A DNA stretch of 64,000 bases from Rhodoferax sp. (GTDB taxonomy: Bacteria > Pseudomonadota > Gammaproteobacteria > Burkholderiales > Burkholderiaceae_C), in assembly GCF_018780565.1 (NCBI RefSeq), contig NZ_JADMJN010000002.1:248001-312000 (forward strand). Direction: 5' to 3'. The notes beneath the pieces were generated by a model, which did no database searches, had not been told where the DNA came from, and worked only from the letters and a program-made list of their open reading frames with translations. Below are positions 44,311-53,129 of this stretch, piece after piece (within the stretch, counting starts at the first letter, position 1; each line of letters starts with the position of its first letter). Made by a program: the position numbers and the translations under genes.

Positions 44311-46650
44311 GTGAGTCTGTTTCGGCAGTCCGGTTCAAATTCAGCGGTCCGCATCAGTCTGATGTATGCCGCTTTTGCTGCGCTCTGGATTTGGTTATCT
44401 GACAATGCGCTGCAATGGCTTGCCCCGAACAGTGCGAATTCGACCTGGCTCCAGTCGGCCAAGGGCAGTTTCTTTGTCCTGGTCACTTCCTTTCTCTTGT
44501 ACATCTTGATTCGGCGCGATGTGTTGGCGCAAAAGGCCCTGGCCGACAGGCTCAAGCAAGAGGCCGAGCGCCTTGGCCACTTCATGGCGGTCAACCCGGC
44601 CGTGATCTATTCGCTGATGAAGGACCCACAGATCAAGAATGGTTTTGTCGTTGAGTATGTCAGCCCCAAAGTCAGGGAAGTCACGGGCTACTCGCCCGCT
44701 CAATGGCTGGCCAGGCCCAGTTTGTGGCTGGAGCGGGTGCATCCGGATGATCGTCCGGCGGTGGTGTTGGCCCAGCAGCAGTTGCTGGAGAAGGGCGTGT
44801 TGCAGCATGAATACCGGTTTTTGCATGCGGACGGAACCTGTCGCTGGATCTATGACCAGTTGGTACTCACCCACAATCCATCGGCGAGCGCCACCATAGC
44901 CGTGGGCGCCTGGCTGGACATCACGGATCGAAAGCATGCGCAGGAGCAACTGCAACTGACCTCTCAGGTTTTCGAGTCAAGCCGCGAGGGGATCGTAATC
45001 ACGGATGGGGATAACAACCTGCTTTCGGTCAATCGGGCTTTCTCGGAAATCACGGGCTACACCATGGACGAGGTCGTGGGACGCAGTCCGAAGTTGCTCG
45101 CCTCCGGACGCCATGACAAGGCTTTTTTCGAGGACATGTGGCGCACCATCAGATCGCAGGGGCAGTGGCAGGGTGAAGTCTGGAACCGTCGCAAGAATGG
45201 CGAGATTTACCCTGAATGGCTTTCCATCAGTGCGATTCGCGATTCGAATGGTCAATTCAAACAACATATTGGCATCCTGACTGACATCTCCAGCCGCAAG
45301 AGCGCCGAGGAGAAGATCAGGTTCCTGTCCAACTATGACCCCCTGACCCATCTGCCCAATCGGGCATTGCTGCATGATCGGGCGCAAGTTGCACTGGCAG
45401 CCGGGCAGCGTTCGCAGACCAAAGTCGCCCTGATGTACATCGATCTTGACCGGTTCAAGAATATCAACGACTCGTTGGGTCACGCGGTCGGTGACCGGGT
45501 GCTGCAGGAACTCGGCGCCCGTTTGACCGCGCATCTGCACAAGGACGACACGATTTGCCGTCCCGGGGGTGATGAGTTCATCCTGTTGCTCCCCAATACG
45601 GACTACCAGGGCGCTGCGCACGTGGCGCAGCGGACCCTGGCAATCATGGAAGAACCGATTCTCATTGATGGACAGCAACTGAGACTGAGCGCCAGTGTCG
45701 GCATCGCGCTGTATCCAGACAATGGCACTGACTTGGCTCGGTTGTCACAGTGCGCAGATTCGGCCCTGTTTCGGGCCAAGCAGAATGGCCGTAACAGCTT
45801 CCAGTTCTTTGAGCAGCAGATGCATGAACGCGCGAACGAGGTCTTGCGCATCGAAAATGATTTGCGCCGTGCATTGAAAAATCAGGAGCTCCTGCTTTAT
45901 TACCAGCCGCAAGTCGATGCGATCAGTTTGAAAATCGTGGGCGCAGAAGCGCTTGTGCGCTGGCAACACCCCGAATGGGGTCTGGTGTCACCCGCGCGTT
46001 TCATCCCGATTGCCGAAGAAAGCGGCCAGATTCGCGAGATCGGCAACTGGGTTTTGCATTCTGCAGTGCAGCAGAATGCAGACTGGAAAGCGGCTGGTTT
46101 GCCCATTGTGCCGGTGGCCATCAATTTGTCCGTGATTCAGTTCAAGGACCCAAGCCTGTGCGATACCGTTGTAGAAGCACTGCAACTGAGCGGACTCGAT
46201 CCTGCCAAGATGGAGCTGGAGCTGACGGAAAGCATTGCCATGGAGGACTCCTCTTTCACGATCGACACGGTCGCGCGTCTGCATGCACTTGGAATTGCAC
46301 TGTCCATAGACGACTTCGGAACGGGTTACTCCTCGCTCAGCTACCTGAAGCGATTCAAAATTGACAAGCTCAAGATCGATCAGTCCTTTGTCCGCGACCT
46401 CCACCGAGATTCGGATGACGCGGCCATCGTGACTGCCATCATTGGTTTGGCGCGGAGTCTGGGATTCAAGACCATTGCCGAAGGCGTGGAAACTCAGGAG
46501 CAGCTGGACTTTCTGCGCGCAAACCAATGCGATGAGATACAGGGGTATTTGTTCAGCAAACCGGTTCCCGCTGATGAATTCGCCCGAATGCTTGAACGCG
46601 AACGGGACGTCCCGGCATGGGCTTCAAGCGGGCAGAAAGCCTTCGATTGA
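44311..46650 (+). CDS. PAS-PAS-GGDEF-EAL signalling protein
   Basis: A membrane-anchored c-di-GMP enzyme of about 779 residues. Two N-terminal helices (about 15-35 and 50-70) precede two PAS domains (about 85-215 and 215-335; [24 protein letters not shown]), a GGDEF domain (RPGGDEF) and an EAL domain ([51 protein letters not shown]). Both catalytic motifs look intact. The GTG at 44311 is preferred since GAGGA sits 8 bp before it; ATG 44224 is the alternative. Its last 27 bp overlap the 3' end of cysK on the other strand. Confidence 0.85.
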   Translation: MSLFRQSGSNSAVRISLMYAAFAALWIWLSDNALQWLAPNSANSTWLQSAKGSFFVLVTSFLLYILIRRDVLAQKALADRLKQEAERLGHFMAVNPAVIYSLMKDPQIKNGFVVEYVSPKVREVTGYSPAQWLARPSLWLERVHPDDRPAVVLAQQQLLEKGVLQHEYRFLHADGTCRWIYDQLVLTHNPSASATIAVGAWLDITDRKHAQEQLQLTSQVFESSREGIVITDGDNNLLSVNRAFSEITGYTMDEVVGRSPKLLASGRHDKAFFEDMWRTIRSQGQWQGEVWNRRKNGEIYPEWLSISAIRDSNGQFKQHIGILTDISSRKSAEEKIRFLSNYDPLTHLPNRALLHDRAQVALAAGQRSQTKVALMYIDLDRFKNINDSLGHAVGDRVLQELGARLTAHLHKDDTICRPGGDEFILLLPNTDYQGAAHVAQRTLAIMEEPILIDGQQLRLSASVGIALYPDNGTDLARLSQCADSALFRAKQNGRNSFQFFEQQMHERANEVLRIENDLRRALKNQELLLYYQPQVDAISLKIVGAEALVRWQHPEWGLVSPARFIPIAEESGQIREIGNWVLHSAVQQNADWKAAGLPIVPVAINLSVIQFKDPSLCDTVVEALQLSGLDPAKMELELTESIAMEDSSFTIDTVARLHALGIALSIDDFGTGYSSLSYLKRFKIDKLKIDQSFVRDLHRDSDDAAIVTAIIGLARSLGFKTIAEGVETQEQLDFLRANQCDEIQGYLFSKPVPADEFARMLERERDVPAWASSGQKAFD

Positions 46651-47541
46651 CAGGTAACGCTCACCCGTGTCGTAGTTGAAGCCGAGCACGGTCGCTCCGG
46701 CGGGCAACTCGGGCAGCTTCTGTGCAATGGCGGCCAATGTCGCACCGCTGGAGATGCCCACCAGAATGCCTTCTTCGCGGGCGCAGCGGCGCGCCATTTC
46801 GCGGGCGGGTTCTGCGTCGACCTGAATCACGCCATCGAGCAGGTCGGTGTGCAGGTTCTTGGGTATAAAGCCTGCGCCAATGCCCTGGATCGGATGGGGT
46901 GAAGGTGCACCGCCGGAAATGACAGGGGACGCAACTGGTTCCACCGCATAGACCTTCAACTTGGGCCATTTGGCTTTGAGGACCGTAGCGCAACCGGTCA
47001 GGTGACCACCCGTGCCCACACCCGTGATCAGGGCGTCAATGCCATTCGGAAAATCGGCCAGGATTTCCTGTGCTGTGGTGCGCACATGGGCGTCGATGTT
47101 GGCCGGATTTTCAAACTGTTGCGGAATCCAGGAACCGGGGATGGACAGGGAAAGCTCATAGGCGCGGGCAATGGATCCCTTCATGCCCTTTTCACGCGGC
47201 GTCAAATCGAAGGTGGCGCCATAGGCCAGCATCAGACGGCGGCGCTCTACCGACATGCTGTCGGGCATGACCAGTATCAGTTTGTAGCCTTTGACGGCAG
47301 CCACCATGGCCAGCCCGACGCCTGTGTTGCCCGAGGTGGGCTCAATGATGGTGGCGCCGGGCTGCAAGGCGCCGCTCTTCTCAGCCGCCTCTACCATTGC
47401 CAGTGCAATACGGTCCTTGATCGATCCGCCCGGGTTGCTGCGCTCGGATTTGATGTACACGTTGCTGCCAGCGCCAAACAGGCGGTTCATGCGCACATGC
47501 GGTGTGTTGCCAATGGTTTGCAGGATGTTGTCGACTTTCAT
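46624..47541 (-). CDS. cysK: Cysteine synthase (O-acetylserine sulfhydrylase)
   Basis: The 305-residue PLP enzyme makes cysteine from O-acetylserine and sulfide. The Schiff-base Lys42 is in [16 protein letters not shown], the substrate loop is [16 protein letters not shown], the phosphate-binding loop is [16 protein letters not shown], and the C-terminus holds [13 protein letters not shown]. It reads convergently into the GGDEF-EAL gene with a 27-bp overlap and diverges from rnpB. It could be the CysM isoform; motif reading does not separate the two with certainty. Confidence 0.9.
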   Translation of the reverse strand: MKVDNILQTIGNTPHVRMNRLFGAGSNVYIKSERSNPGGSIKDRIALAMVEAAEKSGALQPGATIIEPTSGNTGVGLAMVAAVKGYKLILVMPDSMSVERRRLMLAYGATFDLTPREKGMKGSIARAYELSLSIPGSWIPQQFENPANIDAHVRTTAQEILADFPNGIDALITGVGTGGHLTGCATVLKAKWPKLKVYAVEPVASPVISGGAPSPHPIQGIGAGFIPKNLHTDLLDGVIQVDAEPAREMARRCAREEGILVGISSGATLAAIAQKLPELPAGATVLGFNYDTGERYLSIEGFLPA

Positions 47542-47593
47542 GAGCGGCTCCAGTAGATGGGTGACAGTTTAGGGTCAAGGCTGACAGTATGAA

Positions 47594-47663
47594 AGTTGAT
47601 ATTTTCAACTACTTCATCAACGTGTTTCGATATATGGTTATCGATAGCCGTGATAATTGGGGT
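47594..47663. promoter_or_regulatory. Divergent cysK/rnpB promoter region
   Basis: A stem AGTTGA/TCAACT (47594-47610), two TCGATA direct repeats 14 bp apart (47627-47632 and 47641-47646), the near-palindrome GGTTATCGATAGCC (47636-47649) and a -10-like GATAAT (47652-47657) seven bases before the rnpB 5' end are present. The TCGATA repeats may bind a LysR-type regulator of cysteine genes. Confidence 0.4.
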
Positions 47664-48017
47664 GTGAAGCCCGCCAGACTGCCGCTGGTGCAATCTGGGA
47701 AACCAGGCACTGGAGGAACGTCCGGACTGCATAGGGCAGCGTAGCAGCTAACAGCTGTCCACTGAAAGCCCGCCGCGCAAGTGGTGGGTATAAGGTGAGG
47801 ATTAGAGCAACAGAGACGAGCCGATTCAGTTCGGGTGAAACGGGCAATCTCTACGCGCAGCAATACCAAGTAGGCCAGCGTTGATGGGGCCCCCAGAGCT
47901 GGCGGGTAGGTAGCACCGAGCCGTTGGGTGACCAACGGCCCAGATTAATGGCAGTCACTTCTGCAGGCCCGCAAGGACCTGCCGTTGCACAGAATCCGGC
48001 TTATCGGTGGGCTTCAC
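47664..48017 (+). ncRNA. rnpB: RNase P RNA, bacterial class A
   Basis: The catalytic RNA of tRNA 5' processing. The 5' GTGAAGCCC pairs with 3' GGGCTTCAC to form P1, and conserved core elements are present: GAGGAACGTCCGGACTGCAT with GGGCAG, ACAGAGACGAGCCG, GGGTGAAACGGGCAA and the 3' ACAGAATCCGGCTTATCG. Length (about 354 nt) fits class A. It occupies most of the 495-bp gap between cysK and the Rrf2 gene. A TTTT run follows P1, possibly acting as terminator. Confidence 0.93.
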
Positions 48018-48036
48018 ACTTTTATGATTGGCACGA

Positions 48037-48552
48037 TCAGGCGGTGCCTCTGGCCAGCAAGGACTGACCGAGTGCAAACACGGAATTGGGCGTGCTTGGC
48101 CGAAGCGGTTCTGCTGCTGGCTTCTTGAAAACCCCCCGGTTGGTCACAGGTGCTTCTTCCACCTGAAATCCGTGGGCGCGCTGATCGGTGGCCAGACTGT
48201 GCAGGGTGATGGACTGCATGTAGTCCAGCATCTTGGAGTTCAGGGAGTCCCACAGCGCCTGCGTTGCATCCTCCGTCGCGTCCTGCGTCTTGGTTTCGCC
48301 TTCGACCGCTTCAATGATGTCGGCCACTGTGATGGCGTCGCCGCGATGGCCCAGCGCATAGCCGCCGCCGGGTCCGCGCGTGCTTTCCACGAGGCCATGC
48401 TGGCGCAGTTTGCTGAACATTTGCTCCAGGTACGAAATCGAAATCTGGTGGCGCACCGCGATATCGGACAGCGGGACGGGCCCGGCGTTCTCGCGCAGCG
48501 CGACGTCGATCATCGCAGTTACGGCAAATCGGCTTTTGGTACTGATACGCAT
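48037..48552 (-). CDS. Rrf2-family regulator, IscR-like but cysteine-free
   Basis: The 171-residue protein aligns by eye with IscR: MRISTKSRFAVTAMIDVALRENAGPVPLSDIAVRHQISISYLEQMFSKLRQHGLVESTRGPGGGYALG is the winged helix, and TQALWDSLNSKMLDYMQSITLHSL is the dimerisation helix. The segment between, where IscR carries three cysteines for its iron-sulfur cluster, reads ETKTQDATEDATQALW, and the protein has no Cys at all. It cannot therefore bind a cluster in the IscR way. The start at 48552 gives the standard MRISTKSRFAV beginning. It diverges from nhaR; cysK is 495 bp downstream on the same strand. Confidence 0.85.
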   Translation of the reverse strand: MRISTKSRFAVTAMIDVALRENAGPVPLSDIAVRHQISISYLEQMFSKLRQHGLVESTRGPGGGYALGHRGDAITVADIIEAVEGETKTQDATEDATQALWDSLNSKMLDYMQSITLHSLATDQRAHGFQVEEAPVTNRGVFKKPAAEPLRPSTPNSVFALGQSLLARGTA

Positions 48553-48641
48553 GGTGCTAGCTCCTGTCAGCGTCACGACGTTTGTGACATAGCGAACTGT
48601 AGGGCTATTATTACTTCGCGTAAATTCGTATTTTTAACAAT

Positions 48642-48668
48642 TTAACTTCGAAAATTGCGAATAGTTAA
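48642..48668. promoter_or_regulatory. Dyad in the rrf2-nhaR intergenic region
   Basis: TTAACT and AGTTAA arms enclose a TTCG-N7-CGAA dyad (48647-48661), 20 bp before the nhaR ATG. The region is very AT-rich. It is a candidate site for NhaR (LysR type) or the Rrf2 protein. Confidence 0.4.
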
Positions 48669-48688
48669 GTTGCCAATCGGGGTCAGCC

Positions 48689-49585
48689 ATGAATTTCAAG
48701 CATCTGCATTACTTTTGGGTCACGGCCAAGGCTGGCGGCGTGATGCGCGCCGGCGAGCAGTTGCACACCACGCCACAAACCCTGTCCGGCCAGATCAAGT
48801 TGCTGGAAGAGTGGCTGGGCCGCAAACTGTTCCGCAAGAGTGGCCGTCAGCTGGAGTTGACGGACGATGGCCGGTTGGCGCTGGACTATGCCGACCAAAT
48901 CTTCACCCTGGGGGCTGAACTGGAGGCCGCGGTGCGGCAACCGCACGGCGGTCAGCGGGTTCTGGAGTTCCGGGTCGGGGTGGCCGATTCTGTGGCCAAG
49001 TCGGTGGCTTACCGCCTGCTGGAGCCCGCCCTGTCGGTGTCAGAGCCGGTCCGGCTGATCTGCAGTGAAGGCAAGTTCCCTGATTTGCTGGCGCAGCTGG
49101 CCCTGCATCGTCTGGATCTGGTGATCGCGGACGAGCCGATGTCGCGGCGCATCAGCGTCAAGGCCTTCAACCATGCCTTGGGCAACACGCCAATGAGCTT
49201 CTTTTGTGCCCCACAGCTCAAGCCGCAGCTGCAAGGTCCATTTCCCCAGTGCCTGAATGGCATGCCGATGCTGATCCAGGGTGCCTCGGCCTCCGTGCGT
49301 CAGCAACTGGAGGGCTGGCTGACCCGGCACCAGCTTCACCCCAGGGTGATTGGCGAATTTGATGACGGTGCCCTGATGACCGCGTTTGGACGCCAGGGGC
49401 GCGGGGTGTTCATGGCGCCCACGGTGCTGGAGGCCGAAACGGTGTTGCAGTTTGGCGTGGAGGTGATCGGCCGCACCGATGAGCTGGTGGAAGAGTTTTT
49501 TGCCGTGTCGGTGGAGCGGCGCATCACCCACCCTTGTGTGGTTGCCATCACCGACGCAGCCCGTGGGCAGCTCTTCAGCGCCTGA
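48689..49585 (+). CDS. nhaR: LysR-family transcriptional activator NhaR
   Basis: The 298-residue protein has the NhaR-specific N-terminus NFKHLHYFWVTAKAGGVMRAGEQLHTTPQTLSGQIKLLEEWLGRKLFRKSGRQLELTDDG and blocks FRVGVADSVAKSVAYRLLEPAL, FPDLLAQLALHRLDLVIADEPM and IGEFDDGALMTAFGRQGRGVFMAPT, all aligned with E. coli NhaR. In enterics it activates the Na+/H+ antiporter gene nhaA and pga/osmC; no nhaA is in this window. It is divergent from the Rrf2 gene. Confidence 0.9.
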   Translation: MNFKHLHYFWVTAKAGGVMRAGEQLHTTPQTLSGQIKLLEEWLGRKLFRKSGRQLELTDDGRLALDYADQIFTLGAELEAAVRQPHGGQRVLEFRVGVADSVAKSVAYRLLEPALSVSEPVRLICSEGKFPDLLAQLALHRLDLVIADEPMSRRISVKAFNHALGNTPMSFFCAPQLKPQLQGPFPQCLNGMPMLIQGASASVRQQLEGWLTRHQLHPRVIGEFDDGALMTAFGRQGRGVFMAPTVLEAETVLQFGVEVIGRTDELVEEFFAVSVERRITHPCVVAITDAARGQLFSA

Positions 49586-49587
49586 GT

Positions 49588-50403
49588 TCAGAAGCGTTCG
49601 TGTGGCAGCAGGTAGCGCCAGCGCCCTATGGGCAGCGTGGTCAACAAAACGCGTCCGACGCGGATCCGTTTCATACTCAGAATTCTCAGGCCAACCCGCT
49701 CGCACAGGTAGGCAATCAGGCCGGGATGCGTGCCTTTGACGGCGAAACGCAGTTTGCTTTTGCCCTCGCCGCTGCTGTTGACGCTGACTTTGACGCGTGG
49801 CAAGGGGTGGCCGTCCGAGCTGAGCCCCTGATTGAGGCGCAGCAAAGTCTCCGGGGCTGCTTCGCCCTCTATCTCGACGATGACCTCGTGCTCGATCACC
49901 CCTGCGTCCTCCGTGAGCTTGCGCTCCACGCGCCAGTCCTGGGTGAATACCAGCAGGCCACCCGCACCCACCTCCAGCGGGACGGGCGCACTCAGGCCGG
50001 TAAAGTGCCGCTTCAGCAGGGTGATGCCCGAGGCGTCGTCGTCGGCACGATGGGCGGCTGTGAGGAGCTGGCGCGCTGAACGCGGTGGCGTCTTCTTTTC
50101 GCGCCTCTGAGCCGGTACGTCTTCGTCGTCATCGTCTTCACCATCGGCATAACCTGGGGGCTTGTGCAGCACCAGCGTGACCTGCGTGTTGCCCATCAGG
50201 GTGGCATTTTTGTCGAGTTCTATGACCTGGTTGAGAACCCGGAACTGGGGTTCTTCCACCAACTGCCCGTCCACGCGAACCCAGCCACCCTCGATGTATT
50301 GCTCGGCTTCGCGCCGTGAACAGGGCACCATCTCGGCGACACGCTTGGCCAGGCGCTCGCCGGGGCGCGGCGCTGGGGGAACAGGATTTCTGGGGGACGT
50401 CAT
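49588..50403 (-). CDS. RsuA/RluB/RluF-like S4-domain protein lacking the catalytic Asp
   Basis: The 271-residue protein has an S4 RNA-binding domain (about 16-60, ERLAKRVAEMVPCSRREAEQYIEGGWVRVDGQ), then the KPPG block (LVLHKPPGYADGED) and a pseudouridine-synthase-like domain ending with LRILSMKRIRVGRVLLTTLPIGRWRYLLPHE. At the active-site motif of the family (GRLDxxTxGLL) it reads VPLEVGAGGLLVFTQD: Arg is Pro and the catalytic Asp is Glu144. An acidic insert (EDDDDEDVP) follows KPPG. It may bind rRNA without isomerising uridine. The gene is convergent with nhaR. Confidence 0.85.
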   Translation of the reverse strand: MTSPRNPVPPAPRPGERLAKRVAEMVPCSRREAEQYIEGGWVRVDGQLVEEPQFRVLNQVIELDKNATLMGNTQVTLVLHKPPGYADGEDDDDEDVPAQRREKKTPPRSARQLLTAAHRADDDASGITLLKRHFTGLSAPVPLEVGAGGLLVFTQDWRVERKLTEDAGVIEHEVIVEIEGEAAPETLLRLNQGLSSDGHPLPRVKVSVNSSGEGKSKLRFAVKGTHPGLIAYLCERVGLRILSMKRIRVGRVLLTTLPIGRWRYLLPHERF

Positions 50404-50430
50404 TGCAGGGATGTTAACCGTCCCGCTGTC

Positions 50431-51249
50431 CTACCAGCTCAGCGGGTCCAGCCGGTAGAACCGTGCCAGCTCGTTGTACAAGGCCGGGTGCTCGCTGGCC
50501 ATGCGCTGCGGCTGCTCGAAGAACACCTCCGAGATCACCGCAAAAAACTCCGCCGGATCGGTGGCGCCGTAGTCGCTGAACAAGGACGTTTCATCACCGG
50601 ATGGCCGAACCTGCAGCTGCCGGTACTCGGTCCCCAGCACCTGCGACCAGCGCACGTACTGGTCGCGCCGCGCCAGCACCGGCGCCCCATTGGCGGCACC
50701 AGTTTCCTGATCAAGCTGGTGAGCGAACTCGTGGATCACCACATTGTGGCCATCGTCCGGTATGGCAGCACCTTGCAGCGTATCGTGCCATGACAGGATC
50801 ACCTGCCCCTCGGACCATGACTCGCCCGCCAGTACCTGACGCCCGTGGTGGGCAATACCCATGCCATCCATGTGTTCGCGCTGCACCACAAAGCTGCCGG
50901 GATACACCAGAATCTGGCGCAGCCCGGGGTAGTAGCCGCGCGGGCGGTTCAGCAGCAGCAAGCAGGCCTGGGCGGCGATCGTGACGCGAATCTCGTCGGT
51001 GATCTCCAGCCCGTCGCAGCCGATAAAGGCCTTTTCGGCCAGGAAGACCTGAATGTGCTGCTTGAGCTGCAACTGTAGGTCAGCGGGCAGCGCGCGGATA
51101 TAGGGCACCCGCCGCTTCAGCACCTCGCGCCACGCTGGTGGAAACGGCGCGGCCCGAAGCTTCCTGCGCTTGCGCTCGGTCAGGTAGGGATCACCCAGCA
51201 GCCACAGGACAAAGAGCAGGGCCAGGCAGGAAACAATCAATGCTGGCAC
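50431..51249 (-). CDS. mtfA: Zinc peptidase MtfA family
   Basis: A 272-residue M90-family peptidase. An N-terminal helix (PALIVSCLALLFVLWLLG) is followed by the family blocks FLAEKAFIGCDGLEITDEIRVTIAAQACLLLL, ILVYPGSFVV, and the HEFAH zinc site in NVVIHEFAHQLDQETGAANG; SDYGATDPAEFFAVISEVFFEQP carries the third ligand. In enterics MtfA interacts with Mlc, a glucose PTS repressor; that partner is not known here. It follows the pseudouridine-synthase-like gene on the same strand. Confidence 0.9.
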   Translation of the reverse strand: MPALIVSCLALLFVLWLLGDPYLTERKRRKLRAAPFPPAWREVLKRRVPYIRALPADLQLQLKQHIQVFLAEKAFIGCDGLEITDEIRVTIAAQACLLLLNRPRGYYPGLRQILVYPGSFVVQREHMDGMGIAHHGRQVLAGESWSEGQVILSWHDTLQGAAIPDDGHNVVIHEFAHQLDQETGAANGAPVLARRDQYVRWSQVLGTEYRQLQVRPSGDETSLFSDYGATDPAEFFAVISEVFFEQPQRMASEHPALYNELARFYRLDPLSW

Positions 51250-51341
51250 AGCGTGCCCCCAAGGGTGAAAGTTTGACAGCCCTTCAGCTGGGCCCAGAAC
51301 CTGCCGATTTCAAGAGGCCGGGCCTTGTCGCACGAACACGG

Positions 51342-52997
51342 TCAAGACAAAGCCGCTTCAATGCGCGCCACATGCGCCATCAGCGAGCGCTTGGCAACAG
51401 GCCACAGGCGTGGCGGTACATCGTCGTAGGCCTGGGTGACCCAGTCTTCCAGCGTGCCATCGGGGTGCGCCTGCATCACCTTGATGATTTTGGCTTCGCG
51501 CTTCAGGCGATGTGCTTTGAGGTGTGTGATGGCGCCAGCAGCCTCGCCGGCATAGCCGCCGATGACATAGCCATGCGCAGGCAGGATGAATTCGATCTTG
51601 TGCTCGATGCATGCGGCGCTGAGGGTGTCGAGCGAGTCCAGGTAGGCGGTCATGTCGCCATCGGGCGGGTCGATCACCGTGGTGCTGCCATTGAGGATGT
51701 GGTCGCCACTGAACAGCAGGCCATCCTCCAGCAACACGAGGCAGAGGTGGTTGGCCGCATGGCCGGGGGTGTGGATTACCTGCAGGGTATGGGTCAAATC
51801 ACCCTCAGGCCCGCGTCCTTCAAGCTTGAGCAGCTCTAAATTTCGTAGCGATCGATCGGGTGTGAATTCACTGGCCTTGCGCGCCGTGGGTGCCGAGGGC
51901 AGGCCCAGAATTGGGGGGTGCTTGCTGCACAGGGCTTGCAGGGGCTTGGCGCCGGGGGAATGGTCAGCGTGGGAATGGGTGCAGACAATCATGCGGATGT
52001 TGCCGCCGGCTGCGCGCCACAGGCGTTCAATGTGCTCGGCGTCGGCTGGACCCGGGTCAATGGCGATGTAGCCGGTGGCCGGGTCGCCCACCAGATAGCT
52101 GTTGGTGCCCGGGCCGGTCATGGCGCCAGGGTTGGGCGCGGTAAGGCGTATCAGGTTTTTCAGCAAGGGTACCGGTTGTTCCGACTGCCAGTCCAGTGCG
52201 TGCCCGATCTGGCCGTCGGGGCAAACCAGCGCCAGTTCGCCGTAGGGCTGCTCATGCTCCATGTAACGGGCTTCGTGCCCGGCCAGCATGCCAGCGCGCG
52301 GGCAACTGGTCCACAGCGGCTGCTCGGTTGCGGCACAGGCCTGCAACACGGCGTCGACCGTGGCGTAGTCCTGTAGCCGCTCCAGTGTGCGTATGGTCGG
52401 GAAAATAATGAAGAACTGCCCGGCCTTGTGCTGGGTCAGTGCGTCGACCGGACGCACCCACACGGGTTCGAATTGCTCGGACTCATCGGCCACCGGCGTT
52501 TGGCCCTCAGGCATGCGGGCCACCAGAAAGGGCACGTCAAAGCGGCGCGGCAGGTCCCGATCGGTGATCCAGTGGGCCAGCACAAACACCTCACGGGCCG
52601 CCAGCGTCAGGCCTCGGGCCTGGCATTGCGCGGCAAAGGGGGCTTTGCGGTCCAGCGCCGCAATGTCGTCGTGGCCAGCGCAGGCGCCATCTGACCGGCG
52701 CGCCAGTAGCACGCCCAGTTCTTCAAAACTCTCGCGGATGGCGGCAATGGCTTGTGTCAGGTGCAGGTCACTCTGCGTGGCACGTCGCGTGGCTTGGCCA
52801 TGACTTGCGGCGTCCAGCGCATCCACGCCGCCGCCCGGGAACACATAGGCACCCGGGGCAAAGCTGGCGGTCATGGAGCGGCGCGTCATCAGTACTTCGA
52901 TGCCGGTGGTGCCGTCTCGCAACAGCAGCACAGTGGCGGCAGGTCGGGGGGACGCGGGTTCGCGCTGGGGGTGAAGGAGTTGGGTGGGTCGTGCCAT
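51342..52997 (-). CDS. Nudix hydrolase / metallo-beta-lactamase fusion (NUDT19-LACTB2-like)
   Basis: The 551-residue protein joins an N-terminal Nudix domain (about 10-220) and a C-terminal metallo-beta-lactamase domain (about 265-500). The Nudix box is interrupted by an insert, GGGVDALD...RESFEELGVLLA, as in NUDT19-type CoA diphosphatases. The MBL half has HSHADH, a later HTPGHAANH and GDHILNGSTTVIDPPDGDM, with a C-terminal winged-helix tail as in LACTB2 endoribonucleases. Start 52997 gives MARPTQLLHP. An AT-rich palindrome (51833-51849) is read through. Confidence 0.87.
   Translation of the reverse strand: MARPTQLLHPQREPASPRPAATVLLLRDGTTGIEVLMTRRSMTASFAPGAYVFPGGGVDALDAASHGQATRRATQSDLHLTQAIAAIRESFEELGVLLARRSDGACAGHDDIAALDRKAPFAAQCQARGLTLAAREVFVLAHWITDRDLPRRFDVPFLVARMPEGQTPVADESEQFEPVWVRPVDALTQHKAGQFFIIFPTIRTLERLQDYATVDAVLQACAATEQPLWTSCPRAGMLAGHEARYMEHEQPYGELALVCPDGQIGHALDWQSEQPVPLLKNLIRLTAPNPGAMTGPGTNSYLVGDPATGYIAIDPGPADAEHIERLWRAAGGNIRMIVCTHSHADHSPGAKPLQALCSKHPPILGLPSAPTARKASEFTPDRSLRNLELLKLEGRGPEGDLTHTLQVIHTPGHAANHLCLVLLEDGLLFSGDHILNGSTTVIDPPDGDMTAYLDSLDTLSAACIEHKIEFILPAHGYVIGGYAGEAAGAITHLKAHRLKREAKIIKVMQAHPDGTLEDWVTQAYDDVPPRLWPVAKRSLMAHVARIEAALS
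51833..51849. repeat. Degenerate 5-7-5 palindrome inside the Nudix-MBL gene
   Basis: GCTCT-AAATTTC-GTAGC has the same geometry as the other copies with one arm mismatch. It codes for part of SLRNLELLKL in the spacer before the HTPGH block. Confidence 0.4.
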
Positions 52998-53129
52998 ACC
53001 CTGAATTCTGCCGCCAAAAGCTGGCTGGGGTTGCCGGGCGGTCAATGTGCGGGTAAACCCGATAAGCAAATCACCCATGCCCAAGCGGGGCTGGCAGGGG
53101 GATACTGATCTTTTTGCCGGAGGTTAATC

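Noticed and set aside
47538..47935. Minus-strand open frames over the rnpB region
   Set aside because: They overlap the well-supported RNase P RNA and have no protein motif or ribosome-binding site.
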